From the NCBI GenBank assembly GCA_964522605.1, contig CAZFWV010000191.1, positions 1-12,978 of the forward strand: a DNA stretch of 12,978 bases, written 5' to 3'. Below, one piece after another: positions 1-7,214 of this stretch. The notes beneath the pieces were generated by a model, which searched no databases, was not told the origin of the DNA, and saw only the letters and a list, made by a program, of their open reading frames with translations. The first letter of the stretch is position 1; the number at the start of each line of letters is the position of its first letter. Source of the DNA: CAVZLD01 sp964522605. GTDB taxonomy: Bacteria; Planctomycetota; Planctomycetia; Pirellulales; Pirellulaceae. The position numbers and the translations under genes are program-made.

Positions 1-308
1 TGCGGTCAAAGAGCCTCAAAAAGCGACGCGAAAACCAATAAAGGCCGGACTTCCGTTGGTCGTCCCGGATCCTTGGCTCCGACACCGTCCGTAGAACGCT
101 TCGGCACGTCATGCGTCTCGGCTCCGAGGACCATCACCCTTTCGCCCTACGGCCACACCGAATCCGCCGCTTGCCACCCCGAGGGCACCTTTCGCACTTC
201 GATTCCCGTTGACCCGGGCGATCGGACTGCTTATCGTTGTCCGCCCTGCGCACTGCGCGGGGACTGCGTTCGCCGGTCCAACATCTATCTTGGATGCCCT
301 TTTCGTCG
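1..308. other. Intergenic spacer, no gene supported
   Basis: I see no convincing gene in this stretch. Open frames on both strands are Arg/Pro/Ser-rich and carry no recognisable motif. It presumably contains the promoter of the hydrolase gene to the right, but I could not pick a credible -35/-10 pair. The only local symmetry noted is the short palindrome CTCGGCTCCGAG near 118-129. Confidence 0.5.
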
Positions 309-2309
309 ATGGACATTCGGTCAGATTCTGCATTTCGATCGCCTCCGCGAGCCGATCCATTTCGGATCTCGGCAATCGTTCTGCTGGCCAGCCTGATTGG
401 ATTGTCATTGGGCTGTGCGACGACCGATTGGGTGAAGCTGCGAAAGCGTCCTGCTCTGCCGCTGGCGCGGGAATTGGGACTCTTTTCCTTGCGGGGTCCC
501 CAACCAACTGCCCGAACTCAACAATTATTGAGGCGCTACGATCTTCTGGAAACCTGGCAGCATGAGCCAGCGAAACTGCTTGAAGAATTGCTCGCAATCA
601 AGCAGCGTGAACCGGCGGTCGAGCATGTTTTCGCCGTCGCCGAGATGGCTTACATCAGCGGTCAGCGAGCCCAGCAACGAGGTCGGCTCGATGAGGCGTT
701 GGACCTGTACGCAATTTCCGTCGCCCACGCATATCATTTTCTGTTGAACGAGCAATTCGACGAGGTGCGCAATCCCTTCGACCCTCAATTTCGCCAGGCT
801 TCTGACATTTACAACGGAGCGTTGGAAAGTGCTTTGCGAATCGTTGCAAGTAAGGGGAACTTGCACCCGAATGGAACGCACCTCGTGGCCACAGGAACTC
901 AGGAGTACCAACTGGCGATTGTCTGCCGTGGGCCCTGGGAAGCTCAAGATATCGCCGCGCTGAAATTTGTTTCCGACTACCGTGTGCAGGGCCTCAAGAA
1001 CCACTACCGCACGTTCGGTTTGGGAGTGCCCTTAATTGCGGTTCATAGCCGTCAACCCGGGCGGAGTCCGGCGGAAGCTTATTACGCGCCGGGGATGAGT
1101 TTCGCGACGACCGCGTTCCTGCGCGTGAATCCGTTGGAACAGATTCCCGACGGAACGACGAAGCAACGACTGCAGTGTGTGTTGGAATTGCATGACCCGC
1201 TGGTGGCGAGTGACCTCTGGATCGACGGGCAGCGTGTGCCGCTCGAGACCGATTTGAGTACTCCATTGGCCTACAGTTTAAGTGATCCGACGTTCCAGCA
1301 AGTGAACGGTGCGACGCGCGGACTGTTGGATGCGACTCGATCCCAGGAAGTTCAGGGGCTGTATTTATTGGAGCCGTACGATCCGAACAAGATTCCGGTT
1401 TTGATGATCCATGGGATCTGGTCGAACCTGGTGACCTGGATGGAAATGTTCAATGATCTGCGCGGAACGCCTGAGATTCGGGATCACTATCAATTCTGGT
1501 TCTATTTGTACCCCACGGGTCAGCCGTTTTGGATCACTGCCGCTCAGTTACGGCAGGAATTGGCCGAGGCGAGGCAGACCCTCGACCCGTCGTTCCAATC
1601 ACCCGCGCTCGATCAAGCCGTACTTGTCGGTCATAGCATGGGGGGCTTGATTGCCCGACTTCAAACGTTGGAAAGTCGGGATGATTTCTGGCGGCTGATC
1701 AGTGACGAGCCGATCAGCCAACTGGAGGCGCCTGACGACGTGGAAACAGCGCTCCGACGCGTAATGTTCTTTGGGCCCAGCCCTTCGGTTCGGCGAGTCG
1801 TAACGATTGCTTCACCGCACCGAGGCAGTAGTTTTTCGAACAGTGCCACGCAGTGGCTGGGACGACGGATCATTCAGTTGCCCGAATCGTTTCTGCGGGT
1901 GACTGAGCAACTCGCGCATTTGGACCGCAAATCGTTGCCCGAAGCGGAATGGCTGCATCATCAGACAAGCATCGATGCGTTGTCCCCGACCTCGCCCTTT
2001 CTCTCGGCCATGATGTCGGCCAACTCCGCTCCCTGGGTTCGCTACCATAACGTCGTCGGGCGAATTGCCGAGGAACGCTTCTGGTCGAAAGTCGCTGGAC
2101 AGGGCGACGGTGTCGTGCAGGTGGACAGCGCTCATCTGGAACAGGCCTCCAGTGAACTCGTTGTCGACGCGGACCACGTTAACATCCACCGACATCCGCG
2201 GACTGTGTTAGAAGTTCAACGGATTTTGTTGGAGCATTGGGACGAGGTTCAGCGCACGGCGATGCAACCCCGGCCGGCAGCATCGTTGAGTCGGTTGCCG
2301 CAACCCTGA
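309..2309 (+). CDS. Lipoprotein alpha/beta hydrolase (serine esterase/lipase type)
   Basis: This is a predicted envelope-anchored serine hydrolase of 666 residues. The chosen ATG gives an N-terminus with several Arg, a hydrophobic run (about residues 20-35) and Cys36 in the context SLGC, a slightly degenerate lipobox. Starts at 237 or 294 in the same frame only add non-signal sequence. Residues 40-350 match no family I recognise. The hydrolase fold starts near 360 with VLMIHGIW (oxyanion-hole region, His368). GHSMGG is the nucleophile elbow with Ser443. Downstream, IASPHRGS is typical of lipase-like hydrolases. Asp600 in GDGVV and His623 in DHVNIH (or His627) are the likely acid and base, an assignment made by position and motif. 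Substrate is unknown; membrane lipid, peptide ester or a scavenged ester are all possible. No clear SD precedes the start. It converges on csrA across a spacer with a long palindrome. Confidence 0.85.
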   Translation: MDIRSDSAFRSPPRADPFRISAIVLLASLIGLSLGCATTDWVKLRKRPALPLARELGLFSLRGPQPTARTQQLLRRYDLLETWQHEPAKLLEELLAIKQREPAVEHVFAVAEMAYISGQRAQQRGRLDEALDLYAISVAHAYHFLLNEQFDEVRNPFDPQFRQASDIYNGALESALRIVASKGNLHPNGTHLVATGTQEYQLAIVCRGPWEAQDIAALKFVSDYRVQGLKNHYRTFGLGVPLIAVHSRQPGRSPAEAYYAPGMSFATTAFLRVNPLEQIPDGTTKQRLQCVLELHDPLVASDLWIDGQRVPLETDLSTPLAYSLSDPTFQQVNGATRGLLDATRSQEVQGLYLLEPYDPNKIPVLMIHGIWSNLVTWMEMFNDLRGTPEIRDHYQFWFYLYPTGQPFWITAAQLRQELAEARQTLDPSFQSPALDQAVLVGHSMGGLIARLQTLESRDDFWRLISDEPISQLEAPDDVETALRRVMFFGPSPSVRRVVTIASPHRGSSFSNSATQWLGRRIIQLPESFLRVTEQLAHLDRKSLPEAEWLHHQTSIDALSPTSPFLSAMMSANSAPWVRYHNVVGRIAEERFWSKVAGQGDGVVQVDSAHLEQASSELVVDADHVNIHRHPRTVLEVQRILLEHWDEVQRTAMQPRPAASLSRLPQP

Positions 2310-2365
2310 TGGACGACGCGGATGTGGGGACCTGAGATTGCGGACCCCTCCTCTCCGCGCAGATC

Positions 2366-2462
2366 GAGAAGAGGAACCGCGGATCCAGCGGACAAAACGG
2401 ATGCCCACGGATCTGTCCGTGCCGATCCGTACCCTCCGTCCAATCCGTGGTTACCTCTCCTC
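2366..2462. repeat. Long imperfect palindrome built of ATCCGTG-like words
   Basis: The arms pair in register over about 97 bp. From outside inward: GAG..GAGG with CCTC..CTC, AACCGCGGAT with ATCCGTGGTT, CGGA with TCCG, ACGGAT with ATCCGT, and CACGGA with TCCGTG, leaving a very small apex near 2411-2416. Short unpaired interruptions separate the blocks. It lies between the convergent hydrolase and csrA genes, so it could serve both as a terminator, but it has no U-tract. The repeated words ACGGAT/ATCCGT suggest a dispersed non-coding repeat. That needs a genome search. Confidence 0.6.
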
Positions 2463-2575
2463 CTTCGGTCCAAACAGAACGCGATTTTCCTCGGCGCTAG
2501 AGTGAATCCTGTTCGAAGACTCAGGCAAAACCAACGCTTCTAAACCGCATGACCTCCGCGATCGAGGTGAGTTCA

Positions 2576-2872
2576 TTATTCGCTGGCGACGGTTTCCGCG
2601 GCGGCATCCCGCGTGGCGGCGAGCACCCGCGATCGCATGCTCGCGACGCTCCACCGCTGCGCGTGACGACCCGGATCTCGCTGTGCCGGACACCGTGGCG
2701 GACTCGCCGCCGGACAGCCGGCTTGGGGGGCCAACTCGCCGCGCGTCACGCGGACATCTCGAGGGGCTTCGATACCGATTCGGACCGTCTTGCCCCGTGT
2801 CTTGAGAATCGTAATGGTGATTTGACCACCGATGCAGATCTGCTGCTGAAGTTTTCGTGATAGCACGAGCAT
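2576..2872 (-). CDS. csrA: Translational regulator CsrA with C-terminal extension
   Basis: CsrA is a small dimeric RNA-binding protein that binds GGA-containing hairpins in mRNA leaders, often over the SD site, and so controls translation and mRNA stability in the cytoplasm. The first 47 residues are a clear match: MLVLSRK at the start, then IGGQITITIL, VRIGIEAP and the VRVTRGEL end of the RNA-binding core. The start is supported by GGGGAG eight bases upstream of the ATG. The protein is 98 residues against roughly 60-75 in typical members. The extra ~50 residues are rich in Ala, Arg and Pro with two Cys, are encoded by very GC-rich DNA, and contain a hairpin (2619-2644), so the true C-terminus deserves checking. 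The leader holds a partial duplication and a palindrome that suggest autoregulation or an operator. The gene stands alone, without flagellar neighbours. Confidence 0.93.
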   Translation of the reverse strand: MLVLSRKLQQQICIGGQITITILKTRGKTVRIGIEAPRDVRVTRGELAPQAGCPAASPPRCPAQRDPGRHAQRWSVASMRSRVLAATRDAAAETVASE

Positions 2873-2938
2873 GGACTCATCTCCCCGTTCCCGGAATCCC
2901 TGATTTGTGAGGACATCTCCCGTCGTTCTGATCGGTGA
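2873..2938 (-). promoter_or_regulatory. csrA leader with partly duplicated SD-bearing module
   Basis: Read on the plus strand, two tandem units share the same ordered words: GGAC, ATCTCCC, GT and TTC, then TGAT and GTGA. Unit one is 2873-2910 and unit two 2911-2938, which lacks about 10 bases. In csrA sense, each unit carries a GGGAGATG-like purine run; the proximal one (GGGGAGATG) is the SD of csrA. A second GGGAGAT copy upstream resembles the GGA-rich sites bound by CsrA, so self-regulation is plausible but inferred. Confidence 0.45.
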
Positions 2939-2951
2939 GGCCTCACGATCA
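2929..2951. promoter_or_regulatory. Operator-like palindrome upstream of csrA
   Basis: The 12-bp core GTGAGGCCTCAC (2935-2946) is perfectly symmetric without a loop. It is flanked by TGATC on the left and GATCA on the right, with one extra G on the left. A third half-site of the form TGATnnGTGAGG lies at 2901-2912, 28 bp away on the same strand. A loop-free palindrome near the start of a regulated gene fits a dimeric protein-binding site better than an RNA hairpin. The binding protein is unknown. Confidence 0.4.
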
Positions 2952-3227
2952 CTTGCCGGCCGCCCCGGTCAGCTGGCGGAGACAACGAATCGCATGGCGC
3001 GTGCCAAGTCGCAAAAAACTCGGGCTCACAAAGAAATCGCTGGATTTTTCCGCGATATGCGCCGAAGGTGCCCGTGCACGATGAAGGGACACTTAGTGGG
3101 CAGATTTACAAAAGGTTTGCAACAGTCGGTTCTGGCGATGCGGCCGCGTCGGCATTGGCGGTGCCTTTCGCCGCGCATGTGCCCCACCTCCGCGGCTTCC
3201 GTTAGGCAACGAAGCCTTGCTGGCAGG
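2952..3227. other. Spacer between csrA and the UVR-motif gene
   Basis: Together with the csrA leader this is about 355 bases without a supported gene. Short open frames on both strands are Arg/Cys-rich, unlike the flanking proteins, and show no motif or SD. It should contain the csrA promoter and the 3' end of the UVR-gene transcript. I identified no strong terminator hairpin. Confidence 0.45.
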
Positions 3228-3962
3228 TCAATGACTGCGGCGCGCTGCCAGTTGATCTCGCAAGCGGGCGGCGAGTTCGTATTGTTCGGAGGCAATCGCG
3301 TCGGTCAGCTGTTCCTGCAAAGTCCGACCCACGGCGAACTTCTCGCGGACCGATTCGCGTAATTCGACGAGTCGTTCGACTAATTCGTGGTCGGCGTATT
3401 CTTCTTCGGCGCCGAATTCGGCAAAGAAATCCCGCAGTTGATCGAGGCCCAGGTTGACCTCCTCGATGGCGAGTTCCGCGTCATCTTCCTCCAACGCCTT
3501 GAGGGTGGCCGCTTGAGTGCGGTGGAACATGACGAACGGTCGGTATTGTTCGTGATTCAGGGTCCAGTTTTCGTCCGGAGAATGGTCGCGACAGAAATCC
3601 ATCAGTCCGAGCGTATGATCGGCGTCACGTACCGCCCGCTCAAACTCACGAATCGCCAACCAGCAGATCCGGCGGTGGTAGAACTGCACGAACTCACGAT
3701 CCGCCTCGGCGCATTGGTCTTCGGAGAGCACGAGGGCGGTGTCACGACGGGCTTCCTCCAGCAGGAAGTCGAAATAGGTCGCAAATCCGGCCGGTCGGTC
3801 GCCGTCGGGGCGACCAATTGTTTCCAATTGCAGGATTCCCATCTCGATCCGCATCTGGATCACTTCGCGTCCGTCGAGTCCGTGCGCCATGCGTACGCTC
3901 ACGGAATTCGGTTCGTAGGGCCACTTGCGCAGAATGTCGTCGATATTTTTCGGACGTGCCAT
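3228..3962 (-). CDS. UVR-motif (UvrB/UvrC motif) protein
   Basis: This is a predicted cytoplasmic protein of 244 residues. The C-terminal helix pair at about 212-243 (LQEQLTDAIASEQYELAARL) fits the UVR motif, which mediates UvrB-UvrC contact and also occurs in unrelated regulators such as the McsA and Clp families. Residues 1-60 have a conserved-looking block (IQMRIEMGILQLETIGRPDG) that I associate with planctomycete UVR proteins of unknown role. Residues 85-200 are helical, acidic and perhaps TPR-like. No nuclease, helicase or zinc-binding motif is present, so it is not UvrB, UvrC or McsA. The ATG at 3962 is kept because the conserved block follows directly. No SD is visible. Function is open: a protein-protein adaptor in stress or repair is the mildest guess. 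Confidence 0.8.
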   Translation of the reverse strand: MARPKNIDDILRKWPYEPNSVSVRMAHGLDGREVIQMRIEMGILQLETIGRPDGDRPAGFATYFDFLLEEARRDTALVLSEDQCAEADREFVQFYHRRICWLAIREFERAVRDADHTLGLMDFCRDHSPDENWTLNHEQYRPFVMFHRTQAATLKALEEDDAELAIEEVNLGLDQLRDFFAEFGAEEEYADHELVERLVELRESVREKFAVGRTLQEQLTDAIASEQYELAARLRDQLAARRSH

Positions 3963-4074
3963 CGGGCGACCGTTGGTTGATTATCTTGAAGAGCTAATTC
4001 TGGAATCGTTCGTCCACGATCCCGTTCAAGGTCGTGAAACTCATAAGTCGATCGTTCATTTGAAGTTACACCGG

Positions 4075-4127
4075 CCTCCCTCGCCGTGGGAGGGTCGAAC
4101 GCGGAGCGTCCGGGAAGGGGCTTCGAC
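4075..4127. repeat. Hairpin pair between arfB and the UVR gene
   Basis: CCTCCC (4075-4080) pairs with GGGAGG (4088-4093) over a 7-base loop. Right beside it GTCGAA (4094-4099) pairs with TTCGAC (4122-4127). The element lies about 80 bases beyond the arfB stop, so it could end arfB transcription, though there is no U-tract. Its compact double-hairpin form also resembles a dispersed intergenic repeat. I cannot tell these apart from one copy. Confidence 0.4.
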
Positions 4128-4206
4128 GCGAGTGCTCGGGCGGCCTTCGTCCGGCGCCTGACCCACTTAAGTATACCGGAATCTGCGGTTGGGTCGCCCC
4201 CCGCGC

Positions 4207-4635
4207 TCAATCGGACGGCGGTGGAGCGCGGCGGAGCTGTTTCTTTTGCGACAGCTTTTGCTTGTTTTGTCGCCGGCGGATCCCACTGGCTCGTGTCGGA
4301 CGCGTTGGTCGTCGCGGTTTCGCCGGATGGAGGGCATCTTGGAGCATCCGACGCAGCTTGTTCAGACAATCATCCCGATTTCTGCGTTGTTCCCGATGAC
4401 GCTGGCTCGTAATCGTCAGCCATCCATCCTGATTGATCCGTGATGCCCAAAGTGATTCGAATCGTTCCCGCATCGGCTCGGACAAGGCCGCCGATTCGCG
4501 CACGTCCCATCGGAGCACGACTTTGGAGCTCACCTTGTTCACGTTTTGTCCGCCTGGCCCACTGCTGTGCACGGATCGGAATTGGAATTCCGACAGGGGA
4601 ATTGTCACGGTTTTGTTGATTATCAAGCCGGACAT
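4207..4635 (-). CDS. arfB: Ribosome-rescue peptidyl-tRNA hydrolase ArfB (YaeJ type)
   Basis: ArfB enters the A site of ribosomes stalled on truncated mRNA and hydrolyses the peptidyl-tRNA, releasing the nascent chain. The protein is 142 residues, close to the 140 of the E. coli protein. The catalytic GGQ sits at residues 28-30 in SGPGGQNVNKVSSKV, the typical class I release-factor-like block. The domain continues to about residue 95, followed by a long basic tail rich in Arg and Lys (about 100-137). That tail is what places ArfB in the mRNA entry channel and separates it from full release factors. The N-terminus (IPLSEFQFR) also matches the family, supporting the ATG at 4635. SD is weak (a G-run 11 bases upstream). 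It is transcribed divergently from the beta-propeller gene. Confidence 0.93.
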   Translation of the reverse strand: MSGLIINKTVTIPLSEFQFRSVHSSGPGGQNVNKVSSKVVLRWDVRESAALSEPMRERFESLWASRINQDGWLTITSQRHREQRRNRDDCLNKLRRMLQDALHPAKPRRPTRPTRASGIRRRQNKQKLSQKKQLRRAPPPSD

Positions 4636-4740
4636 GCGATAAGATGCCCCCGATTAGGACTGAGGTGCTGGTCGACGCGAGGATCGGTTTCAGATTCCGC
4701 TTTGGAACGCATTTCAGAACCTGTTTTTCTCGAGGGGTGA

Positions 4741-4808
4741 CTGGTGGCAGAGCACAGCGACGCCCCAGTAGATCGGCGATCTGGGGCATCGCTGCGCTCT
4801 GCCACCAG
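4741..4808. repeat. 68-bp near-perfect inverted repeat (REP/MITE-like)
   Basis: The left arm 4741-4768 begins CTGGTGGCAGAGC and the right arm 4781-4808 ends GCTCTGCCACCAG. The 28-base arms match at 26 positions, around a 12-base centre (4769-4780) that itself contains GATC copies. It lies in the divergent arfB/propeller spacer, 54 bases before the propeller start. There is no U-tract, and a terminator is not expected between divergent genes. Length, symmetry and position fit a REP-like palindrome or a miniature inverted-repeat element. I saw no second copy in this window. Confidence 0.7.
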
Positions 4809-4862
4809 CCACTCTGCCGATCGATTGCCTTCTCATTATTCTCCTCCTCCTGCGTTGCCGCC

Positions 4863-6266
4863 ATGCACTGGTTCCCCGTCGCTCGTTGTTTTTTTCTTTC
4901 CGCGGTCGTTTGGCAACTCGGAACATGCGCACTTTCGGCGGATCCATCCGTTGCGGACCTGGGAACTCGGACTCAGGGTGAGGACTGGCCAACGTTTCTT
5001 GGGCCAACCGGCGATGGGAAATCTGCGGAACGTGGGCTGCCTACCGACTGGCCAAAGGGCGGTCCGCGGCTTGTTTGGTCGCGGCCCTTGGCAGAAAGCT
5101 ACGCGATTGGCAGTGTGAGTCGGGGACGATATTTTCAGTTCGACTTCGAAAGGGGCGAGGCCCGTCTGCTGTGTTTGCATAGTGAAACGGGGGCCTTGAT
5201 CTGGGAGTATCGCTACGCGTCGGAGTATGACGATCTGTACGGTTACAATCGCGGCCCCCGTTGCTCACCGGTCGTCGACGGACCTCGCGTGTACATCTAT
5301 GGCGTCGAAGGCCAATTGCACTGCCTGCGTGTTTCCGACGGTTCTCTGATCTGGCAGGTCGACACCGTCAGGCAATTTGGGGTTGTGCAGAATTTCTTCG
5401 GCGTCGGGAGCACTCCGATCATTTACGACGACTTGCTGATCGTGATGGTGGGTGGTAGCCCCGCAGAAGACCAGCAAATTCCGCCTGGACAACTGGACCG
5501 CGTGACGGGCAACGGTTCCGCAATCGTCGCCTTCGACAAGCAGACAGGGCAGGTGCGGTACCGGCTGTCCGATGAACTGGCCAGCTATGCTTCGCCTCGA
5601 CTTGCCTCCTGGGATGGTCGTCCTTGGTGCTTCGCTTTTCTTCGCGGTGGACTGCTGTGCTTTCACCCACGCGATGCAACCATCGACTTTCATGTCCCCT
5701 GGCGTGCGGCCCTGCTGGAAAGCGTCAATGCGAGTACGCCTGTGGTTGTCGACAATCAAGTCTTCATCAGTGAGGCCTATGGTCCGGGAGGTCTTTTGTT
5801 GGAGTTTCGCCGCGAAGGAGTACGGCAAATCTGGTCCGATCAAGAGCGCCGACGCGATCAAGCGATGCGGACACACTGGAACACACCGATTTACCACGAG
5901 GGGTTTCTGTACGGCAGTAGCGGTCGACACTCTCGTGAAGCCGAGCTGCGGTGTGTCCGATGGGAAGATGGAAAAGTGATGTGGAGCCATCTCGATCTGA
6001 CGCGGGCTTCCCTGCTGTATGTTGATGGACACTTTGTCTGCCTTGGTGAAGATGGCATCCTGCGCCTGATACGGGCGAATCCTGAACGGTTTGAGCAGAT
6101 CGCCGTGTTGAATCCAGAAAACGCAACGCAGCCAGATCAATCAAGCCCGTCGGTGCCCATGTTACGGTATCCGGCCTGGGCAGCGCCGATTCTGTCGCAT
6201 GGGCTGCTCTATGCGCGGGGACGAGATCGCGTGATTTGTCTGGAACTGATCCCCGACCAGCAATGA
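4863..6266 (+). CDS. Exported PQQ-type beta-propeller repeat protein
   Basis: This is a predicted exported protein of 467 residues. The ATG at 4863 starts a signal peptide: hydrophobic residues about 9-25 and a likely cut after ALSA (residue 26). Upstream in-frame sequence runs through the inverted repeat and is rejected. The mature start has WPTFLGPTGDGKS, the usual opening of planctomycete PQQ-like repeat proteins. Blades recur as CLHSETGALIWEY, CLRVSDGSLIWQV, AFDKQTGQVRY and CVRWEDGKVMWSH, the BamB-like pattern of hydrophobic-small-aspartate-G-x-W. It lacks the calcium and PQQ-binding residues and the size of a full quinoprotein dehydrogenase, so a structural or binding role is more likely than catalysis. 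The substrate is unknown. No SD precedes the start. The stop is 8 bases from the stop of the convergent isomerase gene. Confidence 0.88.
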   Translation: MHWFPVARCFFLSAVVWQLGTCALSADPSVADLGTRTQGEDWPTFLGPTGDGKSAERGLPTDWPKGGPRLVWSRPLAESYAIGSVSRGRYFQFDFERGEARLLCLHSETGALIWEYRYASEYDDLYGYNRGPRCSPVVDGPRVYIYGVEGQLHCLRVSDGSLIWQVDTVRQFGVVQNFFGVGSTPIIYDDLLIVMVGGSPAEDQQIPPGQLDRVTGNGSAIVAFDKQTGQVRYRLSDELASYASPRLASWDGRPWCFAFLRGGLLCFHPRDATIDFHVPWRAALLESVNASTPVVVDNQVFISEAYGPGGLLLEFRREGVRQIWSDQERRRDQAMRTHWNTPIYHEGFLYGSSGRHSREAELRCVRWEDGKVMWSHLDLTRASLLYVDGHFVCLGEDGILRLIRANPERFEQIAVLNPENATQPDQSSPSVPMLRYPAWAAPILSHGLLYARGRDRVICLELIPDQQ

Positions 6267-6274
6267 TAACGAAC

Positions 6275-7081
6275 TCATGTTCCAATCAGCTCGGTCAACG
6301 CCGTGCGCGATTGGTGCAAGATGTCGCGGTAATCCAGGTCTTCTACGTCTTCGCCCGTCAATTCAATGTCGAAGAAACCCCGAAACCCGCCTGCGTTGAG
6401 TGTCGAGACTAAATCGCGGATGGGAATCACGCCCGATCCGATCAGGCATCGGTTCTGTTCCCCCTGTGGCAGGTGCCGTGCGTCGGCCAGATGGACCACA
6501 CCGATTCGGGGAGCGACCTGCTGGATCTGTTCCCAACAGAGCGGCCCCTGACCCAGGTGATAGGTGTCAAAGACGAATTTGACGGTGGGCGCGTTGAGCG
6601 AATCCAGGAACTCGACGGTCTCGCTGATCGAGTGCAAAAAGGACCACTCGCTATCGCATGCCTCGTGCACCGGTTCCACGGCCAGCGTGACGCCGCAGTT
6701 GGATGCCACTTGCGTCAGCTCCTTCAGGGCCCGCCGCGTCAGGCGGCGGGCGTGGTTGAGCGTGTGTCCTGCCCGCGGACCGGAGTAGACCACGAGGCAA
6801 TCGGCTTTCATGGCGGCAGCCAGGTGGACGGCCTCAACCGCATCTTCCACGCTGTCGCGAAAGCTGCGCCCTTCACTGCCGGTGAAACCGCCGGCCCACA
6901 GGAGATTGGAAACGTGCAGACCGCTTTCCGCCAGCAGCTCAATTCCGCGTTCCTCGCCGAAGTCCGTCAGCTTAGGACGCCAAACGCCGATGCCGTCGTA
7001 TCCCGCCTCTTGGAATCGATGAACATCCTCATCAAAGGTCCAGGAAAACGTCGTGATCTCATTCATCGACAAACGGAACAT
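6275..7081 (-). CDS. Sugar phosphate isomerase/epimerase (xylose isomerase-like TIM barrel)
   Basis: This is a predicted cytoplasmic enzyme of 268 residues in the AP-endonuclease-2/xylose-isomerase-like TIM barrel family, whose members isomerise or epimerise sugars and related polyols with a divalent metal. Likely metal and substrate residues lie where the family has them: Glu136 (LAVEPVH), Asp172 and His175 (FDTYHLG), His197 and Asp200 (VHLADARH), and Glu240 (FFDIEL). IGSGVIP near 214-220 corresponds to the usual G-x-G-x-I stretch. The chosen ATG at 7081 directly precedes the first strand (FRLSMNEITTFSW). A start 25 codons upstream only adds a Pro/Arg-rich stretch encoded in a hairpin. GGAGGAG lies about 14 bases upstream, slightly far for an SD; an ATG five codons inside is an alternative. 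Substrate cannot be named; it sits with no sugar-operon neighbours. Confidence 0.88.
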   Translation of the reverse strand: MFRLSMNEITTFSWTFDEDVHRFQEAGYDGIGVWRPKLTDFGEERGIELLAESGLHVSNLLWAGGFTGSEGRSFRDSVEDAVEAVHLAAAMKADCLVVYSGPRAGHTLNHARRLTRRALKELTQVASNCGVTLAVEPVHEACDSEWSFLHSISETVEFLDSLNAPTVKFVFDTYHLGQGPLCWEQIQQVAPRIGVVHLADARHLPQGEQNRCLIGSGVIPIRDLVSTLNAGGFRGFFDIELTGEDVEDLDYRDILHQSRTALTELIGT

Positions 7082-7108
7082 AAGACCGGATGCCTCTCCT
7101 CCCTTGAA

Positions 7109-7138
7109 CCGCGAAGGCGGCCAGCGGGCCTTCGGCGG
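7109..7138. terminator. Stem-loop between TraB-type gene and isomerase gene
   Basis: CCGCGAAGGC (7109-7118) pairs with GCCTTCGGCGG (7128-7138) with one bulged base and a 9-base loop. Both flanking genes are on the minus strand, and the stem lies about 77 bases past the stop of the upstream one. It may terminate or attenuate transcription between them. There is no U-run, so a rho-independent terminator is uncertain. Confidence 0.35.
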
Positions 7139-7214
7139 GCAATCAGTATGGGCCAATTGCGGAGGGCTGTAAAGAAACCGTCTCGCGGTCTGCCGAGCAA
7201 ATCCGTACCAGGGG

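Noticed and set aside
3387..3980. Plus-strand open frame opposite the UVR-motif gene
   Set aside because: Antisense shadow; the minus-strand product has the UVR motif and a conserved N-terminal block.
3963..4010. GATAAT box upstream of the UVR-motif gene as a -10 element
   Set aside because: No acceptable -35 hexamer is found at 16-18 bases.
4644..4862. 73-codon N-terminal extension of the beta-propeller protein
   Set aside because: It would translate the 68-bp inverted repeat and bury the signal peptide that begins at 4863.
5265..6140. Long open frame antisense to the beta-propeller gene
   Set aside because: No motif is present, while the plus strand has regular propeller blades.
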